A stretch of DNA of 64,000 nucleotides from Brevibacterium zhoupengii (GCF_021117425.1 NZ_CP088298.1:1302001-1366000); one strand, 5' to 3'. Numbered from the stretch's first letter, positions 42,937 through 52,837 are shown. Translations and numbers: made by a program. The notes: generated from the sequence alone by a model not told the origin.

Positions 42937-43811
42937 TGGATGCCCTGCAGGTCCGTCAACGGGTGTTGAAGTACGCGGCGAACGTCGTCCAGGAAGTCAC
43001 CTACTATTCGCCTGATCGTCGCCGTATCACTGCGCTGGGCCCTGTCGGTGATCACGACCTCGAGGCGATGGGGGAGCGGCCGGCGAAGAATTTCTTGGCG
43101 AGGGCGCGGGAGTTGACGTGGACGCCCTATCTCATCTCGACCCAGCTGCGTATTCCCTTGTTCTGGGTGATCCCAGGGGCCGTCTTCGTGGGCCTGACCA
43201 TTTTCGGCCCGTTCTCGATGTTCACCGACGCTGGGTTCCTTGGCGGTATCTGGGCAGGAATGGCGAACACAGGAATCAGTGTCGGTGTCGGTGCTGGGTT
43301 GTATCTGCTCGAGTTCTGGTTGGCGAAGCGAGAAGCCGCCGGGTGGAAGAAGTACGACAGGCTCGTGTTTGCGGGGTGGGCAGATTCGTTGATCTCTGAT
43401 GATGACGTGTCTACCGTGGCTGAGCTGATTGCCGACGTCGAGACCGGAATGGAGCGAATGCGTCGGTGTGGGCTATCAACCGACGAGTATCTGGCCCAAC
43501 TGGTGCCTTTGGTTGAAGATGCCTTGCTGTATGCCTCGGACACACACCGGTCGCAGCGGGAAGCGGTGAAGGCACGGCAGATGCTCGCCAAGATCTCCAA
43601 GGAAGACATCGACAACGATGACGAGCTGCAGCGACTCCACGATGATCGTCGAGCTATAGAAGGCCAGACGAGCACGGCATTCGCACGGTGGATGGATACC
43701 CGGTGGAAACTGGAGAACCTCGGTTCGGAGATCCACGAAGAAGCCGACTTGGCCGAGGCGAAACTCGCTGCAGCGAGATGGAATGCCGAACACGGTAACG
43801 GGAGGAACTGA
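42936..43811 (+). CDS. Hypothetical two-helix membrane protein
   Basis: A 291-residue protein from ATG 42936. Two membrane helices lie at about 68-86 and 95-118 ('FWVIPGAVFVGLTIFG' and 'GISVGVGAGLYLLEFWL'). A long soluble, helical, charged C-terminal domain of about 165 residues follows. Function unknown; it lies just upstream of the secretion genes. Confidence 0.62.
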   Translation: MDALQVRQRVLKYAANVVQEVTYYSPDRRRITALGPVGDHDLEAMGERPAKNFLARARELTWTPYLISTQLRIPLFWVIPGAVFVGLTIFGPFSMFTDAGFLGGIWAGMANTGISVGVGAGLYLLEFWLAKREAAGWKKYDRLVFAGWADSLISDDDVSTVAELIADVETGMERMRRCGLSTDEYLAQLVPLVEDALLYASDTHRSQREAVKARQMLAKISKEDIDNDDELQRLHDDRRAIEGQTSTAFARWMDTRWKLENLGSEIHEEADLAEAKLAAARWNAEHGNGRN

Positions 43812-43814
43812 ACC

Positions 43815-44096
43815 ATGGCACTGATCAGACTGACTCTGCTCACCGAACGCAGAACTCCTGACACGGTTTCGCCGGAACCGAGAGCGACCCTCGTGAATGC
43901 TCAGGCAATCGAATGGGTGACGACGGTGGCTAAGGGAGACCGGATCTACCTGGTGATCAAAACGGTTGGAGAGAGCGGGACTCACAAGTACGCGGCGGTC
44001 AATGCGATAGGGAACAACACCGTACGTGAGGTGTGCGCAGAACAAGTGCTGAGAGATTTCCAGACGGTCGTTCAAGCGGCTGAGGAACGACAGTGA
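43815..44096 (+). CDS. Hypothetical small protein
   Basis: A 93-residue soluble protein with GGAGGAAC before ATG 43815. It reads as a beta-rich fold ('DRIYLVIKTVGESGTHKYAA'). The stop overlaps the next start. Confidence 0.55.
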   Translation: MALIRLTLLTERRTPDTVSPEPRATLVNAQAIEWVTTVAKGDRIYLVIKTVGESGTHKYAAVNAIGNNTVREVCAEQVLRDFQTVVQAAEERQ

Positions 44097-44668
44097 TGTG
44101 GCGCGTTCAGCGGCACATCCAGGGGTACCGGATCAACATTCCGGGTGGTCGCCGCCCCGAGCAGCGGTTGGTGAGCGTCGCCGTTGTTCAGTACAGCCGG
44201 TACCCGTCAATGTCGACCGTGGTGCGGTTGCTGATCGCGATCGTCGGAATCACCTGCATCGCCCTGTGGTCAGGGTGGAGTTCGGATGACCTGCCGTGGA
44301 TCTGCAAGCTGGTGGTCGTCATCGCCTGCGCCGGGTGGGTGTTGATGTTCTACCGCGGGCTTTGCGGGGGGCGGAAGGTGAAGAGGCAGTGGACTGTCCC
44401 ACATCAGTGGCAGGACCTGCCCGAGACCGTGCTGATGAAGGCTGCAGACGCGGGTGCTCGCGTGCAAGGTCTGGAATGGAGACTGCAGACATTGAAGTAC
44501 GGGTGGCGTTTCAACGGAAGTGGCGCGTTGTCCCTGCAAAGGGTGGAACGAGGTACAGCTCTGCGGTGCAGCATTGAGGACCAACTTGAACGGGCGAGAG
44601 AGGACCTGGTCGTTGCGGTGGAGACCGCTCGACTCGAACTGGAATTGGAGGAAGACCATGCGAAATAG
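44096..44668 (+). CDS. Hypothetical two-helix membrane protein
   Basis: A 190-residue protein from ATG 44096, overlapping the previous stop by one base (GTG 44093 is an alternative). Two helices lie at about 42-60 and 70-88, followed by a soluble C-terminus with a Glu-rich coiled-coil end. Unknown function. Confidence 0.58.
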   Translation: MWRVQRHIQGYRINIPGGRRPEQRLVSVAVVQYSRYPSMSTVVRLLIAIVGITCIALWSGWSSDDLPWICKLVVVIACAGWVLMFYRGLCGGRKVKRQWTVPHQWQDLPETVLMKAADAGARVQGLEWRLQTLKYGWRFNGSGALSLQRVERGTALRCSIEDQLERAREDLVVAVETARLELELEEDHAK

Positions 44669-44840
44669 CGAACACACCACCTGTCATGTGACTGGAGGCG
44701 ACTTGACGAGTGTGGTTCAACGGCTCGGAGGGACGGTCATCGACCTGCGTTCGACGGGCCGGAGGCGGTTGGATCCGCTGTGCGGGTTGAGCACGACCGG
44801 GGGTTTCTGTAAGGCAGAACAACGAACTGACGGGAGCTGA
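44658..44840 (+). CDS. Small protein, 60 codons
   Basis: ATG 44658 is preceded by GGAGGAAG and overlaps the previous gene by 11 bp; the stop is 2 bp before the next ATG. The peptide has Cys/His residues ('HTTCHVTGGDLTSVVQRLGG'). Spacing and ribosome site support translation; no family is seen. Confidence 0.5.
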   Translation: MRNSEHTTCHVTGGDLTSVVQRLGGTVIDLRSTGRRRLDPLCGLSTTGGFCKAEQRTDGS

Positions 44841-44842
44841 GA

Positions 44843-45085
44843 ATGAGAGATGACACGCAAGATGACGGTGGGAAGAAGAGCTATTCGGACCTGGACGAGG
44901 TGAGCTCTTACGTCCTGGAAGTGCGGATTCGTGCCCAGCAGGATTTGTTGGATTTCGTGAGACGTACGAAACCGGACGATGCGGACACGATTAGGGAAAT
45001 GGCTGAGGCGGCGCTGGCGGAGTTGAATCAGGAGGTGTCGGTGCGTGCCCGCATCGGTGAGATTATGGCACGCACGAAACGGTAA
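44843..45085 (+). CDS. Hypothetical small helical protein
   Basis: An 80-residue charged protein, mostly helical by composition ('QQDLLDFVRRTKPDDADTIR'). It is the last gene before a strong terminator, so it probably ends the first transcription unit of the element. Confidence 0.55.
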   Translation: MRDDTQDDGGKKSYSDLDEVSSYVLEVRIRAQQDLLDFVRRTKPDDADTIREMAEAALAELNQEVSVRARIGEIMARTKR

Positions 45086-45116
45086 TCGCGTGGTTGACCG
45101 CTGAACCAGATGCGTG

Positions 45117-45155
45117 GGGCGGGTGTTCTCTTTCGGGAGGGCGCCCGCCCTTTTT
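45117..45155 (+). terminator. Intrinsic terminator before the transfer genes
   Basis: GGGCGGG (45117-45123) pairs with CCCGCCC (45144-45150) and is followed directly by five T. It separates the small-gene run from the type IV secretion module. Confidence 0.8.
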
Positions 45156-45228
45156 CGTGCGCTGACAGACATGTGTGGGCCACAGAGAGAAACGACTACG
45201 ACAACACACATTCTCTTTGGAGGCTCGG

Positions 45229-46011
45229 ATGCTCAAAGACATCGCGGCACCGTTGACGCAGTTGAACACCATCGCGGCGTGGTTCCTCGGGTCAGCAATA
45301 GCACTGGCCGTCGTCGGCTGCGCGTGCCTGCTACTGACCTGGCTGGCCGGAAAAACCTTCTCCATGCAGGAGTGGGTGAAGAAGGGCCAGATCGGGGTCG
45401 CCATGTTCTTCCTCGGTGCGCTCCTGCTGGGCTCGATCGGCGGGGGCATCGAATGGTCATCCTCGGACTCGAAAACTGAGGGGCTGTTACCGGAAGCGGC
45501 GAAACAGAAAACGATCCGCGTTGACCGGAAAGCACCGCACTCGAAGTGCACGTCGACAGTGTCGATCTCGGCGAAGACCCACCTGGGCGGGAAGAAAGAC
45601 AAGGCGAAGGACGAGGACGGCGAGAAGTACAAGCCGACAGAGGCCGAGGCCGGGAAGATGGGCCGCGCGATCCGCGAGATCGGCGCCAATAAGTGGGAAG
45701 CCGAGTCGGTGAAGACCAAAGACATCAAATGGTCGAAAGTCGGTCGCGCCGGTGACATGCCCAAGAAAGAGGACTGGAAGCAAAACCGGTCCGACTACGA
45801 GGCGAAGCACTCCCCAATGTACTCACGCATCCAGTGGCAGCCCGACGGGAAGAAGGGCAACTGCGATAACACCAACTTCCATGCTGCGAAAGGTGCCCCT
45901 GTCGAGGTCATCTTCTGGGAAGTCCACCGGAAGGGCAAAGACCCCGATGACTGGGGTTGGAACGTCGCCCAGCAGTACGGATACCGAATGTTCACGATCC
46001 CCGTGAAGTAA
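45229..46011 (+). CDS. Membrane protein at the head of the secretion module
   Basis: About 260 residues from ATG 45229, with TTTGGAGG upstream; an earlier in-frame ATG at 45175 lacks a site. Two membrane helices (about 13-40 and 52-75) are followed by a soluble Lys-rich domain of 180 residues with two Cys. No named family, but the position right before the VirB2-like and VirB6-like genes suggests a structural part of the transfer apparatus. Confidence 0.62.
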   Translation: MLKDIAAPLTQLNTIAAWFLGSAIALAVVGCACLLLTWLAGKTFSMQEWVKKGQIGVAMFFLGALLLGSIGGGIEWSSSDSKTEGLLPEAAKQKTIRVDRKAPHSKCTSTVSISAKTHLGGKKDKAKDEDGEKYKPTEAEAGKMGRAIREIGANKWEAESVKTKDIKWSKVGRAGDMPKKEDWKQNRSDYEAKHSPMYSRIQWQPDGKKGNCDNTNFHAAKGAPVEVIFWEVHRKGKDPDDWGWNVAQQYGYRMFTIPVK

Positions 46012-46067
46012 CACTCCCTCTCTTTCCCGGCACTGGGTCGGGGAATACCTGAAAGGAACAACACGAA

Positions 46068-46394
46068 ATGAACGCTGTACACGTCGAACTCGTCAACACC
46101 AGTATCGATCTCCTGGCCAAGGGTTATGACCCGGGGATCACACCGAAGTTCGATGCCCCTTGGATGGGGTTCTTCCGCACTCTCGGTGGTCAGATCATCG
46201 GTACCGTCATCGCCTGCCTCGTGATCTTCATGGTCTGCGCCGCACTCCTGTGGGTGGGATCGAAGATCTTCGGAGCAGGCAACGGTCAGACGCTGGGCCT
46301 GCAGGGTCTGCTCATCGGAGCAATCGCTGCGGCCATCATCGGATCGATCGGTGGAGCGGTCATGTACTTCTCCGGAATCCCCCTCTTCCCCTGA
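46068..46394 (+). CDS. VirB2/TrbC-like small two-helix membrane protein
   Basis: A 108-residue protein with two membrane helices (about 43-66 and 80-102) joined by a short Gly-rich loop, the layout of VirB2/TrbC-type subunits and of small proteins in actinobacterial ICEs. AAAGGAA precedes the ATG. It lies immediately before the TrbL-like gene, as expected. Confidence 0.6.
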   Translation: MNAVHVELVNTSIDLLAKGYDPGITPKFDAPWMGFFRTLGGQIIGTVIACLVIFMVCAALLWVGSKIFGAGNGQTLGLQGLLIGAIAAAIIGSIGGAVMYFSGIPLFP

Positions 46395-46420
46395 CCCGAT
46401 CCAGTCTCTGAGAGGCCAGC

Positions 46421-47578
46421 ATGCATCTAGCTAAGGGCAAGGACTGGGGAGGCATCCTCGACGGTCCATGGAAGGACTGGGGCGAGTCCATCCAGGCTTT
46501 GATCCAGCAATCCATCGACGGATTCGCGATCGCGTCCTGGGAGTTCCTCAAAGGAGCCTTCGGAGTCGGGTCGTTCACCGCCGACGGTGGCGGGTCGGAC
46601 TGGTGGCTGGCCGTCATCGGCGGCAAGATCGAGGTCTACCAGGGCGGCGTGTACCAGCACACCGTGGAATACCCGGGAATGCTCAACGTCATGGTCATCG
46701 CCATGGTGCCCTTGCTGATCATCTTCCTCTCGATCCAGATCTTCATGTCGATCTACCGAGCATCGACAGCGGGAATGATCCGCGCATTCGCCTCCGCAGT
46801 CCTGGCAGTCCCGGCAACCTACATTTGCGCCGGGATCGTCTATCTCGGATTGATCGGCACCGACCAGCTCACGCAATGGATCCTCGAGGTCGGGGTGGGG
46901 GATACCAGCGGCGACGACGTTGGCGTCGGCGGCATCCTGCGGTTGTTCGGACTCTGGTGGGACCCATCAGCGAACAACGGTTCTGGTGGAGTCCAAGTCG
47001 ATGCCGGGTACGAAATCTGGGCCATGGCCACCGGCACCGATCAGGTCGGGCAATCGATCCTGCCGTGGATCGTGGCAGGCGTCATCCTCATCTCCTGCCT
47101 GATCCTCATGCTCATGATGCTCTTTCGCACCGTGATCGTTCTCGTGCTCGCAATGTTCACCCCGGTCGGTGTGTTCTCCATGTCGTGGGACGCCGCCAAA
47201 GGAATCGCCTCGAAGTGGGCGAGCTTGGTGGTGGCGTTGCTCATGGCCAAACCCATTGCTGCGGCAGTCACGAAGTTCGGAATCACTATGGCCTCGATTG
47301 GTTCCGACTGGGTGCAGATGGCTGCTGGTGTGGTGCTGGTACTCATCTCGGCGGCAATGCCGATCGTGATGATCAGCATCATCTCCTTCATGACACCCGA
47401 CTCGGCACGGATGCTCGAGCAGACAGCCGGCGGGTTCGCCATGGCCGGTCAACGCCGGGTCTACGGCGGTCTCGGACGAGGAGGTCAGCGGATGGTGCGC
47501 AGCAGCACAAGTGCGGTCAGGAAGACGGTTGGCGCGACGTCCAGGGCTGGCCGACGACTCTTTACAGGCAGAAGGTGA
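46421..47578 (+). CDS. TrbL/VirB6-like conjugal transfer membrane protein
   Basis: A 385-residue polytopic protein with six or seven helices and a basic Arg/Gly-rich C-terminal tail. A large soluble loop (about 150-205) interrupts the helices. 'MFTPVGVFSMSWDAAKGIAS' and 'MPIVMISIISFMTPDSARML' fit actinobacterial TrbL/VirB6 channel proteins. The neighbours (VirB2-like before, SCO6880-like and VirB4 after) support the call. Confidence 0.72.
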   Translation: MHLAKGKDWGGILDGPWKDWGESIQALIQQSIDGFAIASWEFLKGAFGVGSFTADGGGSDWWLAVIGGKIEVYQGGVYQHTVEYPGMLNVMVIAMVPLLIIFLSIQIFMSIYRASTAGMIRAFASAVLAVPATYICAGIVYLGLIGTDQLTQWILEVGVGDTSGDDVGVGGILRLFGLWWDPSANNGSGGVQVDAGYEIWAMATGTDQVGQSILPWIVAGVILISCLILMLMMLFRTVIVLVLAMFTPVGVFSMSWDAAKGIASKWASLVVALLMAKPIAAAVTKFGITMASIGSDWVQMAAGVVLVLISAAMPIVMISIISFMTPDSARMLEQTAGGFAMAGQRRVYGGLGRGGQRMVRSSTSAVRKTVGATSRAGRRLFTGRR

Positions 47579-47583
47579 GAGCG

Positions 47584-49221
47584 ATGAGTACACAAACACT
47601 CAGCAGTGAAGAAAGCGAATGGGACGGCGCCCGGTTCGGGCGAGAGGAATCCACCGGAGTCGTCTTCGGCCTCGATTTCTTGCAGGTGACGTTCCTCGGT
47701 ATCGGAATGGTCATCGCGGTGGTCTTCGTCATCGCCGGAGGCTTCCCCGGTGGAACACTCGCCGCCGCGGGAACAGTCGCCGTCACGGGCGTCCTGGGCA
47801 TTCCCCGCATCTTCGGGAAGTCGCTCCTGAAATGGGTGCAGGTCTTCGCGACGTCCTGGTCACGCGGCCGTACCGGTCAAAACGAGTACATGCCCGAAGA
47901 AGAGGGCGTCGACGTCGCTATCGGTGACGAGGGCGTCCAGTTGCTCCCGGAACTCGACGTCATCGATCCTCCTAAGCGCAGCGAGGACACACCTCGGGAC
48001 AAGAAGGGCCGGATCGTCCCACCGAAGCCTGCACGACTGATGCTGCCCGGCGAGTTCGGGGAACTGCTGGTCTACCAGATGCCAGGTGGGGCCGCGTTCG
48101 CCTACGACCCGACCTCGAAGGAAGGTGTTGTCGTCGCTCAGATCTCCACGCATAAAGCCTTCGGCCTCGAATCGTTCGATAACCAGGAAGCACGCCTGCG
48201 GGCATGGGCAGAAGCCGAAGCAACGATCGCTGGTATCGACGGGGTCCTGAGAGTGCAAATGTCGGACCAGACAACGATTGTCTCGGGTTCGGCCGTCCTG
48301 GACCACTACGACCAGGAGATCAACAACTCCCAAGTCGTCGAGGATCCCGATACGGGTGAGAAGGTCCACCAGGCGGGGGAGGCGATCGACCCGTTCTTGC
48401 ACCAGTCCCTGGTCGACATGCTCTCGGCTGCAGAAGGGCAACCGGTCCACGGAATGTGGATGTCGATTGTGCTCAGCCAGACGAAACTGGCCAAGCGCAT
48501 TCATTCCTCGGGTCGCGGTATCCGTGGATTCATGGAAACTGCCTTGGTGGCGATGGGAGCCATCGAGTCGGCTCTGCCAGAGTCGGGGACCGAAGTGGTG
48601 CGGTGGCATTCTCCCCGGTCGCTGGCAGCACTCATCCGCTCAGCATTCGACCCGGCATCGTCGGTGGAGATCTCCGAGCGCGGAGAAGACGGTGTCGACG
48701 TGTCAGCGGCTGGACCCATGTGGGCCAAGGACTCATTGGCAACGTTCTCATCCGAAGGTGCATTGCACCGGACGTTCAAGATCTCGGAGTTCCCTCGCTC
48801 ACAGGCACAGTTGGGGTTCCTCTCCGGGTTCATCTTCTCCGGGGACTTCCGGCACACGGTCAGCGTGTACATGAAGCCACGCGATATTGGTAAGGCGTTG
48901 AAAACGAACGAACGGTCCCGGGCGACATGGGGCACGAACGATACGATCCGGCAGAAGTTGGGCAAGCAGAAGACCCGCCGTAACGACCGACAGATCGAGG
49001 ACCTGGACCAAGAGGAAGAGGAACTCGTGCGCGGCCATGCGGCGTTGAAGATGACGATCCTCATCACGGTCTCCGCTTTCTCGGAAGAAGAGATGGATGC
49101 CAATATCTCTCAGTTGAAGACCTCGGCTGCTCGCGCGAACTGTGAAGTGCGGGTGATGTACGGGCAGCAAGACAGTGCGTTCATGGCATCGGCAACTCCG
49201 TTGGGCAGGTTGAGTGTGTAA
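47584..49221 (+). CDS. SCO6880-family conjugation protein with N-terminal PrgI-like membrane part
   Basis: A 545-residue protein from ATG 47584. Two N-terminal helices (about 27-72) are followed by a soluble domain to residue 545 without Walker motifs. This is the SCO6880 layout, found directly before the VirB4-like ATPase in actinobacterial ICEs; it probably supplies the N-terminal half that fused VirB4 proteins carry elsewhere. The same frame is open far upstream but runs opposite in phase to the TrbL gene and is not coding there. Confidence 0.75.
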   Translation: MSTQTLSSEESEWDGARFGREESTGVVFGLDFLQVTFLGIGMVIAVVFVIAGGFPGGTLAAAGTVAVTGVLGIPRIFGKSLLKWVQVFATSWSRGRTGQNEYMPEEEGVDVAIGDEGVQLLPELDVIDPPKRSEDTPRDKKGRIVPPKPARLMLPGEFGELLVYQMPGGAAFAYDPTSKEGVVVAQISTHKAFGLESFDNQEARLRAWAEAEATIAGIDGVLRVQMSDQTTIVSGSAVLDHYDQEINNSQVVEDPDTGEKVHQAGEAIDPFLHQSLVDMLSAAEGQPVHGMWMSIVLSQTKLAKRIHSSGRGIRGFMETALVAMGAIESALPESGTEVVRWHSPRSLAALIRSAFDPASSVEISERGEDGVDVSAAGPMWAKDSLATFSSEGALHRTFKISEFPRSQAQLGFLSGFIFSGDFRHTVSVYMKPRDIGKALKTNERSRATWGTNDTIRQKLGKQKTRRNDRQIEDLDQEEEELVRGHAALKMTILITVSAFSEEEMDANISQLKTSAARANCEVRVMYGQQDSAFMASATPLGRLSV

Positions 49222-50798
49222 TGGCTAAGAAACAGAATGTTTTCGCGTTCATCGACGGAGACAAGAAGACCCGGAAAGAACAGGCCAGGGCTGTACGCAC
49301 GCTGGGCCTCGAGGCGCAACGCCAGTTGGCTGAGGCGCAGCCGAAGAAGGACCTCAACGCAGGCTTCCCGAAGCGGCGCTGGTCGCCAGGTGGCCAGCCG
49401 CGACGACATTCGGGACGTGGGGCGTCGATCCTTCACGACGGGGGAGTGAAGGTCGCCGGACACACGGCGGCCACGGCGTACCCGTTCTGTGCCGGACCGA
49501 ACCTGGGAGCGTCTGGTCCTCCGATCGGTGAAGACCTCTACGGGGGTGGGCTGTTCTGTGCGGATCCGTGGGATCTCTACCGTCGGGGCATTATCTCGGG
49601 AATGGCGATGCTCCTGTTCGGGACGGTCGGGACGGGGAAGTCGTCGCTGGCGAAGTCGTGGACGACACGGTTGGTGCAGTTCGGGAAGAAGCTCGCTGTC
49701 GCCAGTGACCTCAAGGGCGAGTGGACCTGGGTGATTCACCGGCTGAAGGGCAAGGTCATCCAGATCGGTCCCGGCCTTCCTACCCGTCTCAACCCTCTGG
49801 AGGAGGGTGTGCGGCCCTCGATCGACCGGATGGGTAACCCGCTGTCGGACGAAGGGTGGACGATGATGGTCCGTACTCGTCGGCTCTCGATCCTCACGAC
49901 GATCGTGAAGATCCTCACCGGCCAAGACGACCTCACCCCGGCAGAGAACAATGCGCTGCAGGAAGGTGTCGAGGGTGCTGTCGCGATCGCGGAACGCGCG
50001 GGGCGGATGATGATCATTCCCGACGTGATCGAAGCATTGAAGGCGGCGCAGAAGAACTCACCGGGCAAGATTGCGGATGCTTGCGAGGATCTGGTCATGT
50101 CGCTGGAGAGGCTGCATACCGGCGACGTCGGTGGCATGTTCGATGGACTCTCCACGGTGACGTTCGACTCCGACGTTCCAGCAGTATCGATCGACACTGC
50201 CGCGCTGCGGGGAGCGACACAGACGGGCCGGCGGGTCGCCTCGGCGTGCTGTGGCACCTGGATCGAGGCAATGGTCACGAACCCCGACGGTGGGCAACGC
50301 CTCGTCGTGTACGAAGAGGGCTGGGATGCTGTGACCTCACGGGCCGACCTCGAGCGGATGGTCGAGAACTGGAAGCTCGCCCGTGACTACGGCATCTTCA
50401 ACATCCTCGTCCTCCACAAGGTCTCGGACTTGAACATGGCCGGTGACCAGGGATCCCAGATGGCAGCAATGGCGAAGTCGTTGCTCGCCGACGCCGACAT
50501 CAAGGTCATCTACCGTCAGGACGCGGCCGCACTGCGCGCCACGACAGAAGAACTCGAGCTCAACGACAAGGAACGGCAGATGTTGAAGACACTGCCCAAA
50601 GGCACCGGGCTGTGGCGGATGGGACAGAAAACGTTCCACGTCAGCAACGACCTCACCGTCGAGGAAGAACCCCTGTTCGACACCGATCAGCGGTTGCGAG
50701 CCTCCGGGGATACCGGTGACGATGATGCGTTCGTAACAGTCGGGGATCACAGATTCACAGACTGGGCGGCACCTGGCGCGGGGAAGGACGTGGCGTGA
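49221..50798 (+). CDS. VirB4/TraC-like conjugation ATPase
   Basis: A 525-residue protein. Walker A 'FGTVGTGKSSLAKSW' lies at about 133-147 and the Walker B-like 'RLVVYEEGWDAV' near 355-366. 'FNILVLHKVSDL' resembles the motif following Walker B in HerA/VirB4 ATPases. It energises the type IV channel at the inner face of the membrane. ATG 49221 shares its A with the previous stop; a one-base-type overlap also joins it to the coupling protein. Confidence 0.85.
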   Translation: MAKKQNVFAFIDGDKKTRKEQARAVRTLGLEAQRQLAEAQPKKDLNAGFPKRRWSPGGQPRRHSGRGASILHDGGVKVAGHTAATAYPFCAGPNLGASGPPIGEDLYGGGLFCADPWDLYRRGIISGMAMLLFGTVGTGKSSLAKSWTTRLVQFGKKLAVASDLKGEWTWVIHRLKGKVIQIGPGLPTRLNPLEEGVRPSIDRMGNPLSDEGWTMMVRTRRLSILTTIVKILTGQDDLTPAENNALQEGVEGAVAIAERAGRMMIIPDVIEALKAAQKNSPGKIADACEDLVMSLERLHTGDVGGMFDGLSTVTFDSDVPAVSIDTAALRGATQTGRRVASACCGTWIEAMVTNPDGGQRLVVYEEGWDAVTSRADLERMVENWKLARDYGIFNILVLHKVSDLNMAGDQGSQMAAMAKSLLADADIKVIYRQDAAALRATTEELELNDKERQMLKTLPKGTGLWRMGQKTFHVSNDLTVEEEPLFDTDQRLRASGDTGDDDAFVTVGDHRFTDWAAPGAGKDVA

Positions 50799-52822
50799 TG
50801 GGACTGTTCCAAGAACGGGATAACCAGATGATGGTGTCGTCGAAAGGCGACATTATTCTCTACATCGTCGCCGCCTGCGTCGGGATCCTGGCCCTGCTGA
50901 CCGGATTGGCAATGGTGGTCAACCGCCTCGCCTGCGGAGCGTGGGCGAGACCATCAGGGATCTTCGACGTATTCTCCTTCTTCGGCACCGGAGACGCCGC
51001 GGCCTTCGGCACAACCGAGTCGGGATGCACCGCACCTGGCGCGGCGATCGGCACAGTGTGGGTTGTCGCGTTACTCATCGTCAGCGCGGGGGTGCTGTTC
51101 GGGATCGTGAAATACCGGGACTACCTCGAATCCGATGAGTACTTCATCAAGAGGCTGCGCGAACGCCGGGGTGTGGCCAAACGCCGTGAAGTGAACAAAG
51201 CGATCGGGCCTCGTGCGGCGAGAAAGGCGGTTGAGAACGTCAGACCGACGATGGTCGACAAGTCGCTTCAGGCGAAGACACTGCGGGCAGTGGGCCTGGC
51301 CAAGATTGCTCCCGAGCTGGGCAACATCGAGTTCGGGCAGTGTGAAGGCGTACAGTCCTGGATCGCGTTGGAAGAATCGATCTGCTTCATCGGTCCCCCT
51401 CGGTCGGGTAAAGGCGTGAACGTCCTCGTGAAGGCCATCATCGATGCACCCGGCCCGGTGATCACCACGTCTTCGCGTGCGGACAACTATTCAATGACGG
51501 CGAGCATTCGTGCGCGCAAGGGCCCAGTGACACTGTTCGACCCCCAAGGGTTGACCGGAAAGCCGACGAGCTTGAAATGGTCACCGATCACTGGGTGCAC
51601 AAGAGGAATCGTCGCAAGCCAGCGAGCAACGTCATTGATCTCGGCCACCGGGTTGAATGATGATTCGTCGAACTCAGAGTGGAAACCCGCTGCAGTCACG
51701 ATCATGCAGTCCCTGCTCCACGCCTGTGCCCTGGACAGTGCCAGCGTCGACACGCTCATGCGGTGGGGCACGTCACCAGCGGGTGCGAAGGACGCAGTGA
51801 AGATCTTGCGCGACTACGAAGCAGTTGGCATGTCCGAACTCGGATGGGCTGCCAGCCTCGAATCCGAAATCGAGTCGGACCCGAAGATGCGGACGAACAA
51901 GTGGTTCGGCGTCGCCAACGCAGTCAGCGGCCTCAGCGTCGGTGCCGTTCGCGAAGTCATGAACCCGAAGGGGACCCACGAAGAATTCAACATCGACGAG
52001 TTCATCGAGAACTCCGGCACCCTCTACATCATGGGCACCAAAACCGGTGGCTCGTCCGCCGGCGCCTTCCTGGTGGCGATGATGGACGCCATCACCGAGC
52101 GCGGGCGCGAGATCGCGGCCAAACGCGAGGGCAACCGACTCGATCCGCCAATGGCGCTCGTCCTCGACGAGATCGCGAACATCACGAAGGCCTGGGACGG
52201 GCTTGTCCCTCTCATGGCTGACGGTGGTGGTGTTGGAATCTGTGTCATGGCCGTGTTCCAGTCCATGGCACAGGTGCGCAACTCCTGGGGTGAACAAGCT
52301 GCGTCAGCATTGTTCGACGCTGCGACAGTGAAGATCCAACTGGGTGGTGCCTCGAACACTCAGGACTTGGAGGTGCTGTCTACTCTGGCGGGAAATCGTG
52401 AGGTGCTCCGGGCATCTCGGACCCGGCAGAACGACGGGACGACGGTCTCGGAACAGTTGCATGAGAAGAAGGTCTTCGAAGTCTCGGAATTGCACCGTCT
52501 GCCGTTCGGCTGGTCGGTCGTATTCTGGCGCAATAAGCGCCCCATGCTCATGCATCTGACTCCGTATTGGAAGTCGAAGTACGCAGCCGAGATCAACATG
52601 ACGAAGAAGCTCTACGCTCAGTCACTACTCGAAGACAACGAAGACGATCGGTGGCAACACCACCTGTCCACAGCTGGGACGGCAGAAACTGTGGTGGGTG
52701 AAGTCGTCGAGACCGACACGAAAGCCTCCGAGCCGCAACAAAAGACGCCGCCGACAGGGGACGACGAGAGCGACGGTGGGACGGAGCACAAGCCTGAACC
52801 TCCGTCGGTGACGATGTTCTGA
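50798..52822 (+). CDS. VirD4/TraG-type coupling protein
   Basis: About 674 residues from ATG 50798 (GTG 50795 also in frame). Two N-terminal helices (about 19-45 and 85-105) anchor it. Walker A 'GPPRSGKGVNVLV' is at about 199, and Walker B 'MALVLDEIANI' near 448. 'VFQSMAQVRNSWG' is the conserved motif of TraG/VirD4 proteins. It delivers the relaxase-DNA complex to the channel. The relaxase itself is not in the window. Confidence 0.9.
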   Translation: MGLFQERDNQMMVSSKGDIILYIVAACVGILALLTGLAMVVNRLACGAWARPSGIFDVFSFFGTGDAAAFGTTESGCTAPGAAIGTVWVVALLIVSAGVLFGIVKYRDYLESDEYFIKRLRERRGVAKRREVNKAIGPRAARKAVENVRPTMVDKSLQAKTLRAVGLAKIAPELGNIEFGQCEGVQSWIALEESICFIGPPRSGKGVNVLVKAIIDAPGPVITTSSRADNYSMTASIRARKGPVTLFDPQGLTGKPTSLKWSPITGCTRGIVASQRATSLISATGLNDDSSNSEWKPAAVTIMQSLLHACALDSASVDTLMRWGTSPAGAKDAVKILRDYEAVGMSELGWAASLESEIESDPKMRTNKWFGVANAVSGLSVGAVREVMNPKGTHEEFNIDEFIENSGTLYIMGTKTGGSSAGAFLVAMMDAITERGREIAAKREGNRLDPPMALVLDEIANITKAWDGLVPLMADGGGVGICVMAVFQSMAQVRNSWGEQAASALFDAATVKIQLGGASNTQDLEVLSTLAGNREVLRASRTRQNDGTTVSEQLHEKKVFEVSELHRLPFGWSVVFWRNKRPMLMHLTPYWKSKYAAEINMTKKLYAQSLLEDNEDDRWQHHLSTAGTAETVVGEVVETDTKASEPQQKTPPTGDDESDGGTEHKPEPPSVTMF

Positions 52823-52837
52823 TGGTGGTGATTGGTG

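Noticed and set aside
46468..47583. Upstream extension of the SCO6880-like gene by about 370 codons
   Set aside because: It overlaps the TrbL/VirB6-like gene in another frame and is Arg/His-rich; the internal ATG 47584 begins the recognisable membrane protein.
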